From: Paramecium pentaurelia
Taxonomy: Eukaryota > Ciliophora > Oligohymenophorea > Peniculida > Parameciidae
Assembly (NCBI GenBank): GCA_905183005.1
Contig: CAJJDO010000059.1
Span: 199,847-263,846 of the forward strand
DNA: 64,000 bases
Reading direction: 5' to 3'
The notes beneath the pieces were generated by a model. That model was given only the letters and a program-made list of their open reading frames with translations. It was not told where the DNA came from and made no database searches. Each line of letters starts with the position of its first letter. Positions within the stretch are counted from its first letter, which is position 1. Below, piece by piece: positions 26,801-41,248 of the stretch. The translations under genes and the position numbers were made by a program.

Positions 26801-29480
26801 ATAAAAATAAACAGTATTTTATTCATTGATCATTCATCTTTTATTTCTAATTATGGAAGATTAGGATCAGGAGTTTTTGTATAAAATTTACGAATAAAGT
26901 TATAAAATTCAAAAATTATAAATAATACTGCTTCTTATAGAGGAGGTGGATTCTATTTCGAGGAAGGTACTGATAGATTTACTATTAAATCTACAATAAT
27001 CATTAATAATTTCGCAGATGAAGCAGGTGGTGTTTTTTTATATGGAAATAGTAGTTTAAGTTAAAATAATTTTGTATAGTCTCTACTGTTATTTAATTTC
27101 GCAAAATTTGCTTCAAATAATATAAATGAATTACCCAAATACTTATCGTTATCAATAAATTAACTAGAAATGTAATAATCAGAAAAAATAAGTGAAAATC
27201 GTACTTATTAAGTCCTAAAATTAAAACCATATAATATTATATCTTAAGATCATTGAATATAAACCAATTTTTTATTCATTCTTAGTGGTTAATAAATCTT
27301 GAATTTTTAACTTTTTAATCCTTACCTTTTCAAATATTTAACCTATCTAACTGAATTCTCAATAAAGCTTAAAAATAGTAGGAACGAACAACAAATAAAC
27401 TTTTTAAACTCAACTTGTGATGTACAATAATAAATTTTTGATATTAAATCTTAAAAAATAATTGAATTGATTACAGTATCAAAAATAAGCTTTAATCAAT
27501 AAATTAAAAGCTTTAATTTAGGCTCACTATAATTTTATATAGATCCAAACTAGTAGTAAGATAAAATATAAGAAATTTTAATATATTGTAAAACAGAATA
27601 TCAAGAGGAAAGTTTAGCTTATAGAATTAGGGTTAACAGCTTTTTATGCCAATTAGGTGAATTTTATGTTTTCTCTGGATGCCAAAAATGTTAATCAGAA
27701 TAAGGATTTTATTCAGTGACATTCAATACAACAAAATGTTCTCTTTTTGATAAAAATAAATTTGAAGCCATTACATCTAATAAAATTTAATTAAAGCCTG
27801 GGTTTTGGAGACCAAGTTAGATTACTGATAATGTAGAATTATGCTATAAAGATCCAAATCATTGTTTAGGAGGATGGGTTGTTGGTGATGACCTTTGTTT
27901 TATGGGTCATATAGGAGGATTGTGTGAAGAATGTGATAGATATAATATTAGAGGAGATGGGTAATTCTTTAAAAATTAGTAATAATTGGATTGTTAATAA
28001 TGTGAATAACTTTCAAAAAGGTTGATAGCGTTTTTCTTAATATCAATATGGTAAATATAATTAATATTTTTAAGGGCTATTTTTTCTACACTTTTAACTA
28101 TTAGAAGTGTTGAAAGAACAAATTAACTATATGTTTAGCTAAAACTTAATTAAAATTAACAATTTGTTGAAATTTTATTCAAACTCCAACAAGGTATAAT
28201 AATATATTTATATTAGATCATGAAAGTATTTTACTCAAATTATTTCTTAATTATTTTTGGATTTTTTCACTCATCTTTACATTCAATATTAGTTTTTCAA
28301 TATCTTTAAACATTGTTAAACCATCAAATGATACTTCTTATTTTATGGCTAATTTTTTTGAATGTTTATTGGCTGAAATTTAAGGAATAGAATTAATTTA
28401 TAGTAGAATCTTAATTATGTTTGTAATTATGGTCTGTTAGATATTGATTATTTTTATTGGATTTTAACTATTAGATATTCTAAAATACTATAAATTTTAT
28501 AGAAGAATCATTTCAATTACTGTGTTATATTTGTTTATCTAAAATTATGCATCTTTAATAAATTAGTAAAATTTGTTATGAATTTTAGATTTTTTTCAAT
28601 TTTGGCAATTAGAAGAATATCTGATTTAAACTACATACAAGGTGATGTCTCCTTGATTTATGGATCTCAGAGTCATATCTCTTGGATTTATGGATTTGTA
28701 ATACCTGGATCCTTATTAATTGGATTAATTCTACCATTATCTTTATTTTTCCTTCTGTACATAAACAAAGATTAGCATAAGAAAATAACTTTTAGAAGAC
28801 ACATAGGATATTTATTTAATGAATATACTCAAAAGAATTATTTTTGGGAGATTATCAAATTATGGAAGAAAACAATCATTATAATTATCCTAATCTATTT
28901 TGAAACTGATATATATTTGAAAGCATCATTGTTAGGTCTTTGCGTATTGATTTATTCAGTAATTGCTTAAAACTATAAACCTTATATACTTCATAAACTT
29001 AATATATTAGATATTAAAAGTGCTCAGTTTTGTTAGATTGCAATATTCTTAGCAACAGTAAAATATATTTGTGAATAATAAGATAAAAAAAATATTTCAT
29101 CTATCATACAAATTATTATCATTATCGATAGCATAGTTTTGGGTTATCCATTTATAATTGATATTCTAAAAGTTTATTATAAAAAGTACAAGTTCAAAAT
29201 AATGTAATTATTATTAAAAGGATTTTAAACTTTGAGACCTAATTTTATTGTTAAAAAATATCTTAAAAAAAAAATAAGTTTGTTGATTTAGAAAGAAGAA
29301 AAGAGTAAGAATAATATCAAAAAATTGAAATAAATGCTATTCTCAAAAAATTAAAAAAGATATTAGTAATATATTTGATTTATTTTTAGACCAAAAATTA
29401 GTTTATAATAATTTAATACAAACAGAAAAAAATTAATATAGATAAAAACTGTGAAACTCTTTTAAGAAAAAGTAATTTGA
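20801..29480 (+). pseudogene. Large cysteine-rich/beta-helix membrane protein, copy B (damaged)
   Basis: Starts at ATG 20801 with a signal peptide (MGIFSFYLLAMSVFQ) and follows copy A through the NCAGFGVWSRY region, the CxxC-rich part (22080-23540) and the beta-helix part (23780-27500). It continues into a module with GFWRPS, CLGGWVVGDDLCFMGH and GLCEECDRYNI (27810-27960), hydrophobic membrane segments (28020-29200) with GYLFNEYTQKNYFWEIIK, and a basic tail ending at TGA 29478-29480. Likely introns: 22336-22357, 23555-23577, 23737-23758, 28566-28588, 29366-29389. Defects introns do not repair: one-base losses relative to copy A near 22558 and 24558, the 99-nt insertion at 24750, frame changes between 25.58 and 25.73 kb, and an in-frame TGA at 27254-27256. 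Probably a pseudogene; sequencing error cannot be excluded for some breaks. Confidence 0.7.
24750..24848. mobile_element. TA-bounded 99-nt insertion, IES-like
   Basis: Copies A and D2 read TTTGCTACAGAATAAAA where copy B reads TTTGTTA, then extra sequence, then TACTGAATAAAA. Removing 24750-24848 leaves a single TA and restores the alignment exactly. Precise insertion at a TA with TA duplicated at both ends is the hallmark of Paramecium internal eliminated sequences. Both ends read TATCA inwards, giving a short terminal inverted repeat, but the match to the usual TAYAGYNR end consensus is poor. The insert brings an in-frame TGA. Either a retained IES or a coincidental indel. Confidence 0.5.
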
Positions 29481-30359
29481 TAATTTATTATAAATTTTAT
29501 TTTAAAAAAATATATTTTCAAATGTTTAGTAAGTTTAGATAGATATCATTTATAATGAGTTTTAATAAAATAAATAATTATCTATGAATATGTAGTCATT
29601 TGTTTATATATTCTAATAAGATTAGTTAAGTCATTATAAATCAAAATATTCATAGATATTCATTATAGTATTATAATATTGTACAATAATATTTGGAAAA
29701 TTTAATCAACCCTTATTGATAAAATTTGATTCCAAATGAAGTTATTAATATATATATTCGAATTGGTAAAATTAATTTGCATAAAAGATTTTTAAATGCA
29801 ATTAATTCGAATCTAAAAAATAGATTTTTTTAATAGTTTTTAAACTTAAAAATATATAAAATACAAATTTTATTTTGTATCCTTTTTATTTATAAATTGT
29901 TTAAAAGTATATTTAATTATTTATGTATTTCTAAGAATAATGATGTATATTTATCATAATATTTATTTGATCACTTGTTAATTAACAGATTTAAAAACAG
30001 AAAGTATTCTTAATGATTTCGAATAAATTGCCTTTAATAATTTAATAATGATTCTACAATTGTAAAAACAATTTAAAAATTGTATATTAATGCCTATTTC
30101 TAAAAAAATCAAGATTTAAAAAGTATCTCAAGTTTAAATGTTTTCAAGGATAAATATTATTCTCAACTTTAATATTTAACATTTTCAAATTCATTCATAG
30201 CAATACCAAAATCATAAATACTTATATCATCTCTTAATAGCTGGAATGCAAAAAAATTTATACTTAAAATTGACTTAGTTTAGGTTTATGTTACAAATTA
30301 TTAATGAATAAAAATGAGAACATACTATTTTTAAGCAATTTTAGTGAAATTCGCATTTT
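29481..30359. other. Intergenic downstream of copy B
   Basis: Very A+T-rich with no supported gene. A 90-codon frame near 30000-30310 has some protein character but no start. Confidence 0.35.
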
Positions 30360-31047
30360 TTAAAAATAAATAATTGGATGGAAGTGTATTGATACATTAC
30401 AATCATTAAGCAATAGTGATACAATTAAATAATTATGTTTAAATTTTGAGGAAAATCATTAAGTAATTCATACAAGTATTGGATATAGTGGATCACCCAT
30501 TATTTTAGTTTATAGAAAAAAATCGAGAAATAAATAAATTTAATGGGTAATAAAATAAAGAATAAGTGAAGAAAATGGAATGATTTGTGCATTTATAAAT
30601 AATAATTAATTTCTATTTTCTGAAAATTACGGTTTATAATTTTATACACAAAATAAAGATAATTAATGCAAAAATTTTAATAATTTTCTTTTATCTAATT
30701 ATTAATTTACATCTTTTGAATTTTATCATTAAATTAGATTTTAACCAAGAATGAATTAAGCATAATACAATTATAAGAATAGAAAAAATTAAAATAAAGA
30801 TAATTTAATCTAAATTGACTTATTTAAATTGCTAGAAGTAGATATAAAGTTTTCTAAATTCAAAAATTAAAGTCTATATTTGGTTATTTTATAAAATTAA
30901 TTAAGCAAATCAAATTGTATTTTGAAATAAACTGAAATTTAAAATTCAACAGATAATTAGAAAATAGAATGTTAATCCTATTAAGTATCTAATTTTCTTT
31001 AAATTAATATTTTTGGATTAAGAATTTCATTAAAAAATTCAACTTGA
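30360..31047 (+). pseudogene. Coding relic, possibly WD40-like
   Basis: A frame of about 225 codons ends in TGA at 31045-31047. Its first half reads like one or two propeller blades (GWKCIDTLQSLSNSD, then SGSPIILVYRKK and NGMICAFINNNQFLFSEN); the second half is Asn/Gln/Lys rich. No start codon or N-terminal exon is evident. The WD40 link is a resemblance only. Confidence 0.3.
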
Positions 31048-31427
31048 AATTTTAAGTTAATAAATTAATTGTATTTATATTAATTGAATTTATATATAGA
31101 TATATAAATATGTTAAATTATTCTTAATAAAATTTAAAACATCAATCTTATAGATATCAGATAATATATTAATATTTGAAATATAAACTAGGGTACTAAT
31201 AATTTTTAGTATAATGAAATTAGTAATTACAGACATTTTTTTATTGGAAATTTTGGAGATTTGATCATAACATTTTTGATATTTACATAGAACTTATTTT
31301 TATTGAAATATCCATGTCAGTATACATTAGCTATTGTAGTATTAAATTTTAAATAATTCTTAGGTTCTTAAAAAACACTACCTCATATTTTGGATTTAAA
31401 CATTTTAATTGTTTTAATAATTTATTA

Positions 31428-34400
31428 ATGAATCATACAAATCAGATAAGTAATGTTTAAATATTCTTGAAATATTTAATCCTTGTTGCTCTTATAGAGA
31501 TATAAAATGGGTGTGAATATTAAAATTATGAAGATGGATTGATTTCTATTAAACACCCAATGGCAATATATAATCTAGAAATAGGATGCTCAGAAACAAC
31601 AGATGAGAAAATATATAGTTTTGGATTTTGGAGTCTTTATATTCCATTATAGGAGTTTCAGAGTTTTCCTTAAGTTACATCTCCTTTCAAAAATAATGTT
31701 ACTGAAGATGGATAATTAATATTTATGTTGAATGAAATATTCAAAACAACATTAGTAGGCTATTTAAGATTTGATTACACACATCTCTAAGTAATTCACA
31801 CGATATTGGTTTATAATCAAGAATATGTTGAATAAATATAATTCATATATAATGCTGAAAATTATGAAGGAACTTGGTTATTGTGTTTTATTGCTATTGA
31901 TACATAAAAAGAAGAAATAAAATTTGAAATGACTGGCTAAGATTCAATCTCAACAAATTTCAATTCAGATTAAGAGAAATTTCAAATTATTTTGGGAGGT
32001 CGAGGACATGTAATTAATAAATTATATTTTATGATAGATTTTTGAAACGTTAAACTTAAATATATTTAGAGGAAGGTTGTCAAAATTGATATAAATAGTG
32101 CCTTGTGCTTTTGATAAAAATACATTTGAATATATATCGTAATATTGCATGATACCTGAAAAAATCATTTAAGAATAGAGTGTTTATCTAGTAAATTAAC
32201 TTTAAATATTTGATGGTGATACATTACTTCAAAGTAGTATTGATCAATTAGGCAAAAAGTACTGTTTATCTGGTTGGATCAAATATGACACATCAAAGGT
32301 AATTGTAAAGAGCATTTATCCTTTCATTAGATTAACAAATCATAAAAACTATAATAAATAAAAAAATATAGGAGATGAATTATTTAAATTTGAGGTTTGG
32401 TTATATAGTTAATTATAATACTTATCCTAAATTGTTGTTCAGGTTGATGTTTATGATATTCCAAAAAGAGGAAACCAGGCAAATTTAGTTGAGATAAATG
32501 GATAAAAATTATTATTTGATACTAATAATAACTATTATTTTGAAGGATTACAAAAATGGCATTTTATTAAATATGAATATGGGAGAGAATCTGATAATTA
32601 AAAAATGTTATTAGAGATTTAATTTTATAATGAATTGAATTTGAAATAAATATCTTTTGGAAATAGTCGTTATTAATCATCCTTTTTAAATTCAATAATA
32701 TATTTTTATATAGGAGGAGATGATTTTAATACTGATTTACTTTAAGCATCAATTTATAATTTAAAATTTGAACACAATTATCATTTAGATAAGATACTTT
32801 TATATGATGGTATTTATATTTTCAAATCCTTTTAGCATGTCATTACTCATGTTAGGAATGTGATGGACCTATGGAATAAAATTGTTTATCATGCCAAATT
32901 AATTCATATAGAATATATTTACCAGAAGAAAAAAGATGCTAATGTCAAATAAATTATTTGAATTAAGAAGGTCAAATGTTATGTAAGAGATATGAGGATG
33001 AATTTTCATCAATCATTAAATTTTAAAGAGAAGTTCAGGAATAAATGATTTGTCACTTTGGATATTTTAGAATATTTTTGAATACAAATGATTACATTTG
33101 TGTTTAATGGTATTAATATAATTTATTAATTTAAATAGTCCTTAATAAAATAAATTTGATTTATTATGTGTAGATTGTTATTATAATCCTTAATAATGGT
33201 ATTTGGAATCAGTATGTAAATTAGATTTATTGGTTATGTAATAAAGTTTTGGTAGCTCATATCAATTAAAAGAAAGAGATAAATAAGAGTATGATCTTTA
33301 TTTGATTGATTTAACTTTTACTTTAGAATTACATGAAGGTTTTTAAGAATATTGTAATCCATTATTAGATGATATAAATTGTCATTAAGTATAATACATG
33401 CATCTAGGAAAACAAATTTATGTAAAATGTAAACCAAATTATTATTATTTTGATGATGATTGTCATAGAGTGAATTCTACTTGTTAAAGAGTAGATAAAT
33501 TAGGGAATTGCATACTTTGTAAATCTGGTATGTACTTATAAGATAACCTTTGTCTCTAATGCCCTGAAGATTGTAATTAATGCAATTTCAATATTTAAAC
33601 GTAAAAGCCTAATTGTATTTCTTGCTATGAGTAATTTGCTGTTTTTAATGGATTTTGTAAACAATGTGGTTCTTATTGTTAAGTTTGTTAAGATTATTAT
33701 GATGAAATAATGGACTCAAATTATCTGAAATGCTATAGATGTATTAATGATTAAAAATACTTTATATCTTTTGACGGAATTAATTGTCAGAAGAATTAAA
33801 TCTAAAATTGTCAATATGCCTTCTAAATTCTATCAAATAACTATTAAATTAATACTTTAGATTATTATTTTTTACCAATTTCATTTCACAAAGATATAAT
33901 TACTGTTTGTGGTAGATGTATTGTGCCTTATATTTTTGATATTAAAACCTAGTAATGTTTATTGGGAGAAACAGTAAATTGTGAATTTGGTGTTTAAAAA
34001 GAAATATTTGGATTATCACCAATTGGTATTGAAATAACATTGGATGATAATAAATATGACTCTTAAGTAGATCTAGACCAAGAGGATAATGATGATCAAA
34101 ATGGATAGAATGTCAATACAGAAAATATAGATCCAATTATAATAGAACAAGAAATTAGTTTAGAACTTATTGATGATGTCACAGAAATAGAACCTGATAT
34201 TAGTATTGAACCAGATCCTGAAATAACTGAAGATACTAATACTTCTTATTTTTAATAATATTGTTTGATTGCATAAGACTAAATAGATTCTACAATTATT
34301 TAATTTAATAATCTTTGCTCTGGTCATGTTTCTAATTGTGATACTTGTTTACTTGGTAGAACAGAATCTTAAATTACTTGTTTAGTATGTTTACGTGGAT

Positions 34401-37400
34401 ATTATGCTGAAAAATTGTCAGGAAAATGTTATTTATGTCCATAAAATTTAAATTGCTTTCAATGCTATTAATAATAAAAACTATAAAAAGATAATTGGAA
34501 GGATAAAATAAGAGCATTTTATAGATATATAATTGAAAATAATAATGAACATCCATTTACATTATATGGATAAAGTTAGAACATTCAAGATTATGAAATT
34601 GTATGTAGTACTTGTAAGTTTGGATATGAATTAAAGTAAAATAAATGTATTCCATAATGCTCAGAATTTTGTTAGGAATGTTAATTAATTAATAATGAAA
34701 ATAAGTGCATTAGATGTTAATTTGGATTGTAAGGTAGACAATTAACTCTTTATAATAATTAGTGTATTCAATGTCCTTAAAATTGTGCTTTATGCAAAGT
34801 TAGGTCTTTATCTGAAATTAAAATGATAAATTCATTATTTGACAATATTAAATATTTATATAGTGCTTATTAATGTTTAAAAAGCTTTCAAGATCAAAAT
34901 TACTTTTATGATTAAGAAATAGGACAGTTTTTATAATGTTCATCTGAATAAATAGGATGTGTAAATATATTAATTCTACCAATTAATTTATACTGTTCTT
35001 AAACCCTTTATGATGCAGAATTGAATAAAAAATAAAATGAAAAAGAAAGAAAAAAATTTTATTAAGAGAATTTACATATCAATGATTTAACTTCAGGTTA
35101 AAGTTTTCATTAAGTATTCAATTTTAATTTTATTAAATTTAGTTTGAAAATGATTAATTTTACTAGTATGGAATGGAATAAATAATTAAAACGATTATTA
35201 TTAAAATTACAAGTCAAGGTGAATAGGTTTGTTTACTTCCAGATAATGCAGTCATAAAATAGTAATTTAGTTAAAACATATTTTCAGCAATGTAAATTTG
35301 TTTTATATTATATTTAGAAATGTTTAGATTGAATTAAACTTTTAACATTACACTGTATTTTAATATTAAAAAAATTTGAGTTTTGTTAATTTCTAATTAA
35401 TATCTATAACTGGACTCGTTTTAATGCCAATCCAAAATAATTATATTAAGTAACTACTATTTGTTAGTATTTTTAAGTAATAAATAGATTTAAATTAAAT
35501 TAATTATTGTTAAAAATAACAAACAAAAGATTAATCAATTATTTAAATATAAAATGTTTCAAAGTTGATAATTAATGATTTTATTGTATAAGATCTATAC
35601 CAAACAGAAGTTTAATCACTAATCAATATTACAAGCACTATTTATCCAAAATATATCTACTTAAAAAATGTAAGAATATTAAATTCTATATTGTCAAACC
35701 AAATTACCTTATTATTATTTCTAAATTTAAATGACAAGATTTAAATAGAGAATTTAGTGTTAACTTCTCTTTTTAACAATTCTATATTAATAGAGTCTAA
35801 AAATATTGAAGAATTATAAGTAGGATAAATAAAATTATCAAATTTATCAATACAATCCTCAAACATTTTGAATTCTTAGACATTTGTTAATTTAAAAAAA
35901 TTTTAAAAAGTTGAAATTATTTCAATATCATTTTTTGATACAAATATTAACAATTCTATATTACTTTATTTAAATAATCAAATCAATTTGATAAATCTAA
36001 TCATAAGAGTTTGTAAATTTTAGTATAACTCTACTGCCATTACCAATTGCAATAAAGTGTTATATGGGAATTTATAATTTACATTTGAAAATATTTCTTT
36101 TATAGAGAATGAATATCATTAAACAACAAAATTCATTCAATTGAATAAGTAAAATAATAATTTTAGTGAATTATCTATAAAAGAATTAAAAATATTAAAT
36201 AATTTTGTGACTGAGATAACATTTGATTTTGATTTTTAATTATTTGATTCCTCTCTATTTTATTTTTAACTTGATAAGATAATACTTAAAGGAATTAGAA
36301 TAGAAAGAGGATATGGTTTAATTGATATGAGTTTTGTTAAAACTACATCTCTAATTATTCATAATATCTATATAACATAAGGGTATAAATCTTAATTTTT
36401 AGGTTTACATTAATATTTAGATTGTTAATTATAATAAGTAAAGGGCCAATATTATTTGCAATCACTATATATTTATTCATCTTGTTATTTAGAAATTATG
36501 AATATTGTAATTGAAAAAAGTCAATCATATAATTCTCCAATAATTTTTTATTAATCAGCTGATTCTTAAATTCAGAACAATTAAGAATAAATTATAATTA
36601 CAAATTGTATTGCTTAAAAGAATTTACTGCTATTAACTTCAAATATATAATAAACATCATTATTTTTCATAAATTCTGTTTAAAATTCTACTATCAAATT
36701 TAGTAATTTAACATTTGAAAATAATATTTTACATGAATATTATTAAAATACCTTAAAAATGTCAGCTAGTTTGATTTATTTAGAATGTTAAAATTGTTAA
36801 ATGTAAATTGGCGAATCAAATTTCAAAAAAAACTTTGCTTCTAATACTTCAAATTCTATAATTTCAATTAAAGTTTAATAACTTAAATTATATAATTGTA
36901 AGTTTAGTGAAAATAGCTTATTTCAATATGATATATTTAAATAATATTTATTATGGGGATTTTAGGATTATGATATTGTACATATTGAAGATTTAAGTAA
37001 AATATTTAATATAAGATCAGAGACAGGTAATGGATATTTTGTAGTTGAATAATTATTTATTAAAAATAGCATTTTTATTTCATCTTAAGGATTTGCTGGA
37101 GCAGGATTTTCTATAATTGCATAAAATGATGCTAATATATAAATTGAAAATGTTAAGCTGTACAATATTAGCACTTATTTTATTGATTAAAATGAATTTG
37201 GAGGTGGAATTTATATTAACAGTAATAATGTAAACTCAATTTCTATTAAAATATCTAATATTTAGGCTAGAAATATATCTTGTAGATATTAAGGTGGCCT
37301 AATTTATATAAGATCTGGATTTAATAATATCTATCTATTGATTAATAATATATCTGCTTAAGATATTTATTCTCAATCAGGATCAATTTTATTTGTTTAA

Positions 37401-40400
37401 TTTTCAATATTATCCTAGTATTAATAGAATATATACATCAGTGAAGTTGAAGTTAGGAATTCCTTTATTGGATATTTAAATTTTTTAGAACTTAATAAAA
37501 ACTTAGAACATTTAGAAGAAAATAAATTATTATTTAATAGAACCCTTATATATATTGAATATGCAACTAAAATAATTATTGAAAAATTAACAATCTAAAA
37601 TTTAATTTATGAATCAATGGTTACATTATTAAAATCATAGAAAATATAATTAAAAGATATTTAAATTTCAAATTGTCAATTAACTAATAATTTAATATAC
37701 ATATCACCAAAATAAAGTAATAGATTATTTTATCATAGTGACATCTTCAAAAATAGCTTTGGAGAGGATAGCAATTTCAAACATCCTTATTGGTCAGATA
37801 ATTTCAAACAATAAGTGCGAGTATACAAATCAACAAAAATAACTTATATATTTTTAATGTCTTAGTAGGTTTGTATAAAGTTGTGAAGTATTAGTTGAAT
37901 ATGATAAAAATGAAGAATTGAAATATTCTTATTGTTTGTTGAATTAATTGAAAAATAGATTCTAAAATTAAAATGGAAAAATTGGATTAATTTAGATAGA
38001 TGAATTTTATCATTAAAATTTAAATAAGATTCGCTAGATAAGGATAAGAAATGTATAATGTCAATTATGCAATTATGGGTTTATATTTATAAATGCTGTT
38101 GATAATGATAAGTAAATTTATACATCAGAAATACATTAGGTAAAAATAACTAATTGTTCTTGTGGTATATAAGGTTGTTTAATTTTGAGTAAGAAATCTG
38201 AAAATTAAATCAACAAAAGAATATTATAAAGAAATAATGTTTAATTATTGTAAAATACATTTGAAATGTTGATTGAAAATTATGTTTGTTTAAATAATAC
38301 TAGTAATGTTGGTACTTGTTTGAATGTTAATAATTTAAAAGTTTTGGTTTAAAATTGTCATTTTCATAATAATTCAGCAATACAATTTGGAGGTGCAATT
38401 TTAGTATAAGATTAATAAGAAATGATATTAATTAATAGTTCTATATAAGACAATTAAGCATAAATTGGTGGTGGAATTTATTTGGAGAAATAATTCGAAG
38501 TTAATTATAAATTATTAGGAACAGTAGTTAATAATAATAAAGGGCTTTTATTTGGTAATAATGTTGTTGGAATACCTTAAAGATTGGCTATTAAATTTGC
38601 TGAATATTAATAAATATTGTAAAATAAAATTATAATTAATAATGAATAATTAGTTGTAGATTAAACTTTATTGAGCAATATAAAATAATTAAATAATATT
38701 AATTAAGATATTGTTTATTTACCTAGTGGATAGAAGATTTCAAACTATAAAATTTTTAATTTAAATTCTAGAAGTTATGTGAAACATGATTTTGGATTTT
38801 AGATAGTTGCTTTAAGTTTGAATTATGAAATTATATAGAATTTAGATGGTACATATTGCACAATAAATAGTTATCTAATAAATTTAGATAACAATCAAAG
38901 TGAAATTAAAGAGAATTAAAATAAATATTTAAATATAGATAAAGTTGAATTTAATACATCTACATAAAGTTATAATTTAGATGATTTGATTATATATTTT
39001 GATAATCAGACTCCTGAAAATATAATATTATAACTTGAATTTTAATGTAATTCAATAAGAATTCCAATATTTAATTACTCATATCCATTTAATATGTTAA
39101 AGGAACACAATAATTATAAATTAAGAATGAATATTAGAACTTTGTAATGTTAATATGGTGAAGTAAAAAATTAAACTGATCAATCTTGTCATTAATGTGA
39201 TTCAAATTAAGGTTTATATTCATTATTAAGAAATTAATATTAATGCGAAATTATTGATGAAGTATCTACTATAAGTGTTAAATAAGCTATGTTGAAATTA
39301 AGAATTGGTTTTTGGAGACCATATTTTGATACTAGTTAAGTGAGTGAATGTTTTAACTTACCTAAGAATTGTTAGGGTGGTTGGGTTGAAGGTGATACTT
39401 CTTGTTATCTTGGACATATTGGTGCATTATGTGAATAATGTGATTTAAATAATATAAGAGGTGATGGTGAATTTACAGTAAGTGATAAATTCTCTTGTAG
39501 TTCCTGTTAAGAAACGAAATTAAACATTTTATTTATCACATTGATTAGTATTTGGTAATAATTTCATTTTATTCATAGGACAATGATATCTATTCTAATA
39601 TCAGTTCAAAGTACAATATAAGCTATATAAGAAAATATGAAGATCATAAATATTATAAATATGGGATTTGCAATTTGTCACAATAGAAATTAATCTGCAA
39701 TACTTTTAAAAATGTTTACTAACTATTTATAAATAGTGGGATCGATTACTACATTCTAATTAAATACACCAAAATAATTAGATAATACAATTAATATTTT
39801 TGGTAATCCTATATAAAGTGTCTCATATTCTTTAGATTGTTTTCTTTTGAAATATTTTTCTCTTGAAATTCATTATTCTCGAGCAATGTGGTACATTATA
39901 ATGCCTTTCATATATATTAACATTTTTATATTCCTTTATTTTTTAGGAGTTAAAATCAAAATATTTAATTTTGATAAAAGTGTTATCTCTACAACTTTAA
40001 TATACATTTACATCTATTTATAACCTTGTTTAATAGCTGGTTTAATATCTTTAATAGCTTATAGAACAATTTCAGGATATTAGTGGATTTCTATAAATGT
40101 CTCTTATAGATATGATACACAATAACATTTATTTTGGATGCTTTCATTTTGTTTACCAATTTTATTAATATTGGCTCTTTTTGTGCCAGCATTCTTTTTC
40201 TATGGTCTATATTCTAATAGAAATAATCTTGATAATAAATAGGTAAGATTACATTGGGGATATTTGTATAACGAATATACTAAAACAGCTTATTTTTGGG
40301 AAATAATAAAAATAATAGAAAAATAGTCAATTATTATATTCCTTACCTATTATGATGATAATATAATAATAAAAGCAACAATTCTGTTATTAATAATATT

Positions 40401-41103
40401 AATGTATTAACAATTAAATTAAAAATATAAACCATATAATTTAAACAATTTAAATAAATTGGATTATTAATCAGCTAATATTTGTTTGATTTCATTGGTT
40501 CTTGCAACAGGAATATATGGATCTCAATAATCAGACAATTATGAGATAACATTGCCATTTTTAATATTATTGACAATAATCAATTTCCATTTTATTTATG
40601 TATTAATAACTAAGATAATAATTGAATTCCTAAAGGAGAAGAGTTCAAATTATGAAATTTTATTTGATACAATAAGAGAATTTATTAAATCTTATATCCC
40701 CTGTATCCATAAAGTTCCTTATTTAAGGAGATTACTCATAAATAGAGCATAATAAAAATTAAGGGTAAATTAATATTATTATAAATTGAAAAAATTCTTA
40801 ATTCCTCAAGCTAAAACAATTATTAAATACAAAAATCAATAAATAAATAAATAATTATATGAAAAACAAATTGAATCTACATATAGATTTTCATCTTCAA
40901 ATAGAGACAGATAAAAAATGATAAAATTTTCATTTAGAGAGAGTTCATCCTATACATCCAAATAATCTTATGCTTAAATAATTTTAGATTAAATGTATTA
41001 ATTATAATTAAATAATAGAAAATAAAAAAATTAAGAATAATTACCTGATATCTATGATTATATTCCTGAAAATATAGACAAAGATAAACTTGAATCTAAA
41101 TGA
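31428..41103 (+). CDS. Giant cysteine-rich/beta-helix multi-pass membrane protein, copy C
   Basis: ATG at 31428 precedes a signal peptide (IFLKYLILVALIEIQNGC). Six introns (32010-32037, 32810-32835, 33110-33138, 35114-35142, 35292-35317, 37873-37894; all GTA...TAG) leave 3172 codons exactly in frame, ending at TGA 41101-41103. Order: ConA/LamG-like strands (31.5-32.8 kb); two Cys-rich blocks (32.84-33.95 and 34.25-35.0 kb) around an acidic linker (34.05-34.25 kb); a long beta-helix-like domain (35.3-38.8 kb); a module with RIGFWRPYFDTS, GGWVEGDTSCYLGHIG and ALCEQCDLNNI (39.3-39.45 kb); several membrane helices (39.5-40.65 kb) with GYLYNEYTKTAYFWEIIK; a Lys/Gln/Ser cytoplasmic tail. The intron at 33110 occupies the same place as one in copies A and B. 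A surface receptor or adhesion role is inferred; the ligand is unknown. Confidence 0.8.
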
Positions 41104-41248
41104 AAAATATATTATTTTATAATTATCAATCATATTTCTTCTATTATCAAAGATTCTCTGACAAAAACTGCTTTTTATATTATAAAATTTAATACATAAA
41201 TTTTAATTCCGGTGTTCCCTTTTTTAAAAATTAATATCTTAATAAAAC

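Noticed and set aside
31428..41103. Copy C as a frameshifted pseudogene
   Set aside because: The apparent frame changes near 32.04, 35.2, 35.37 and 37.88 kb are all removed by GTA...TAG introns of 22-29 nt, leaving an exactly in-frame gene.
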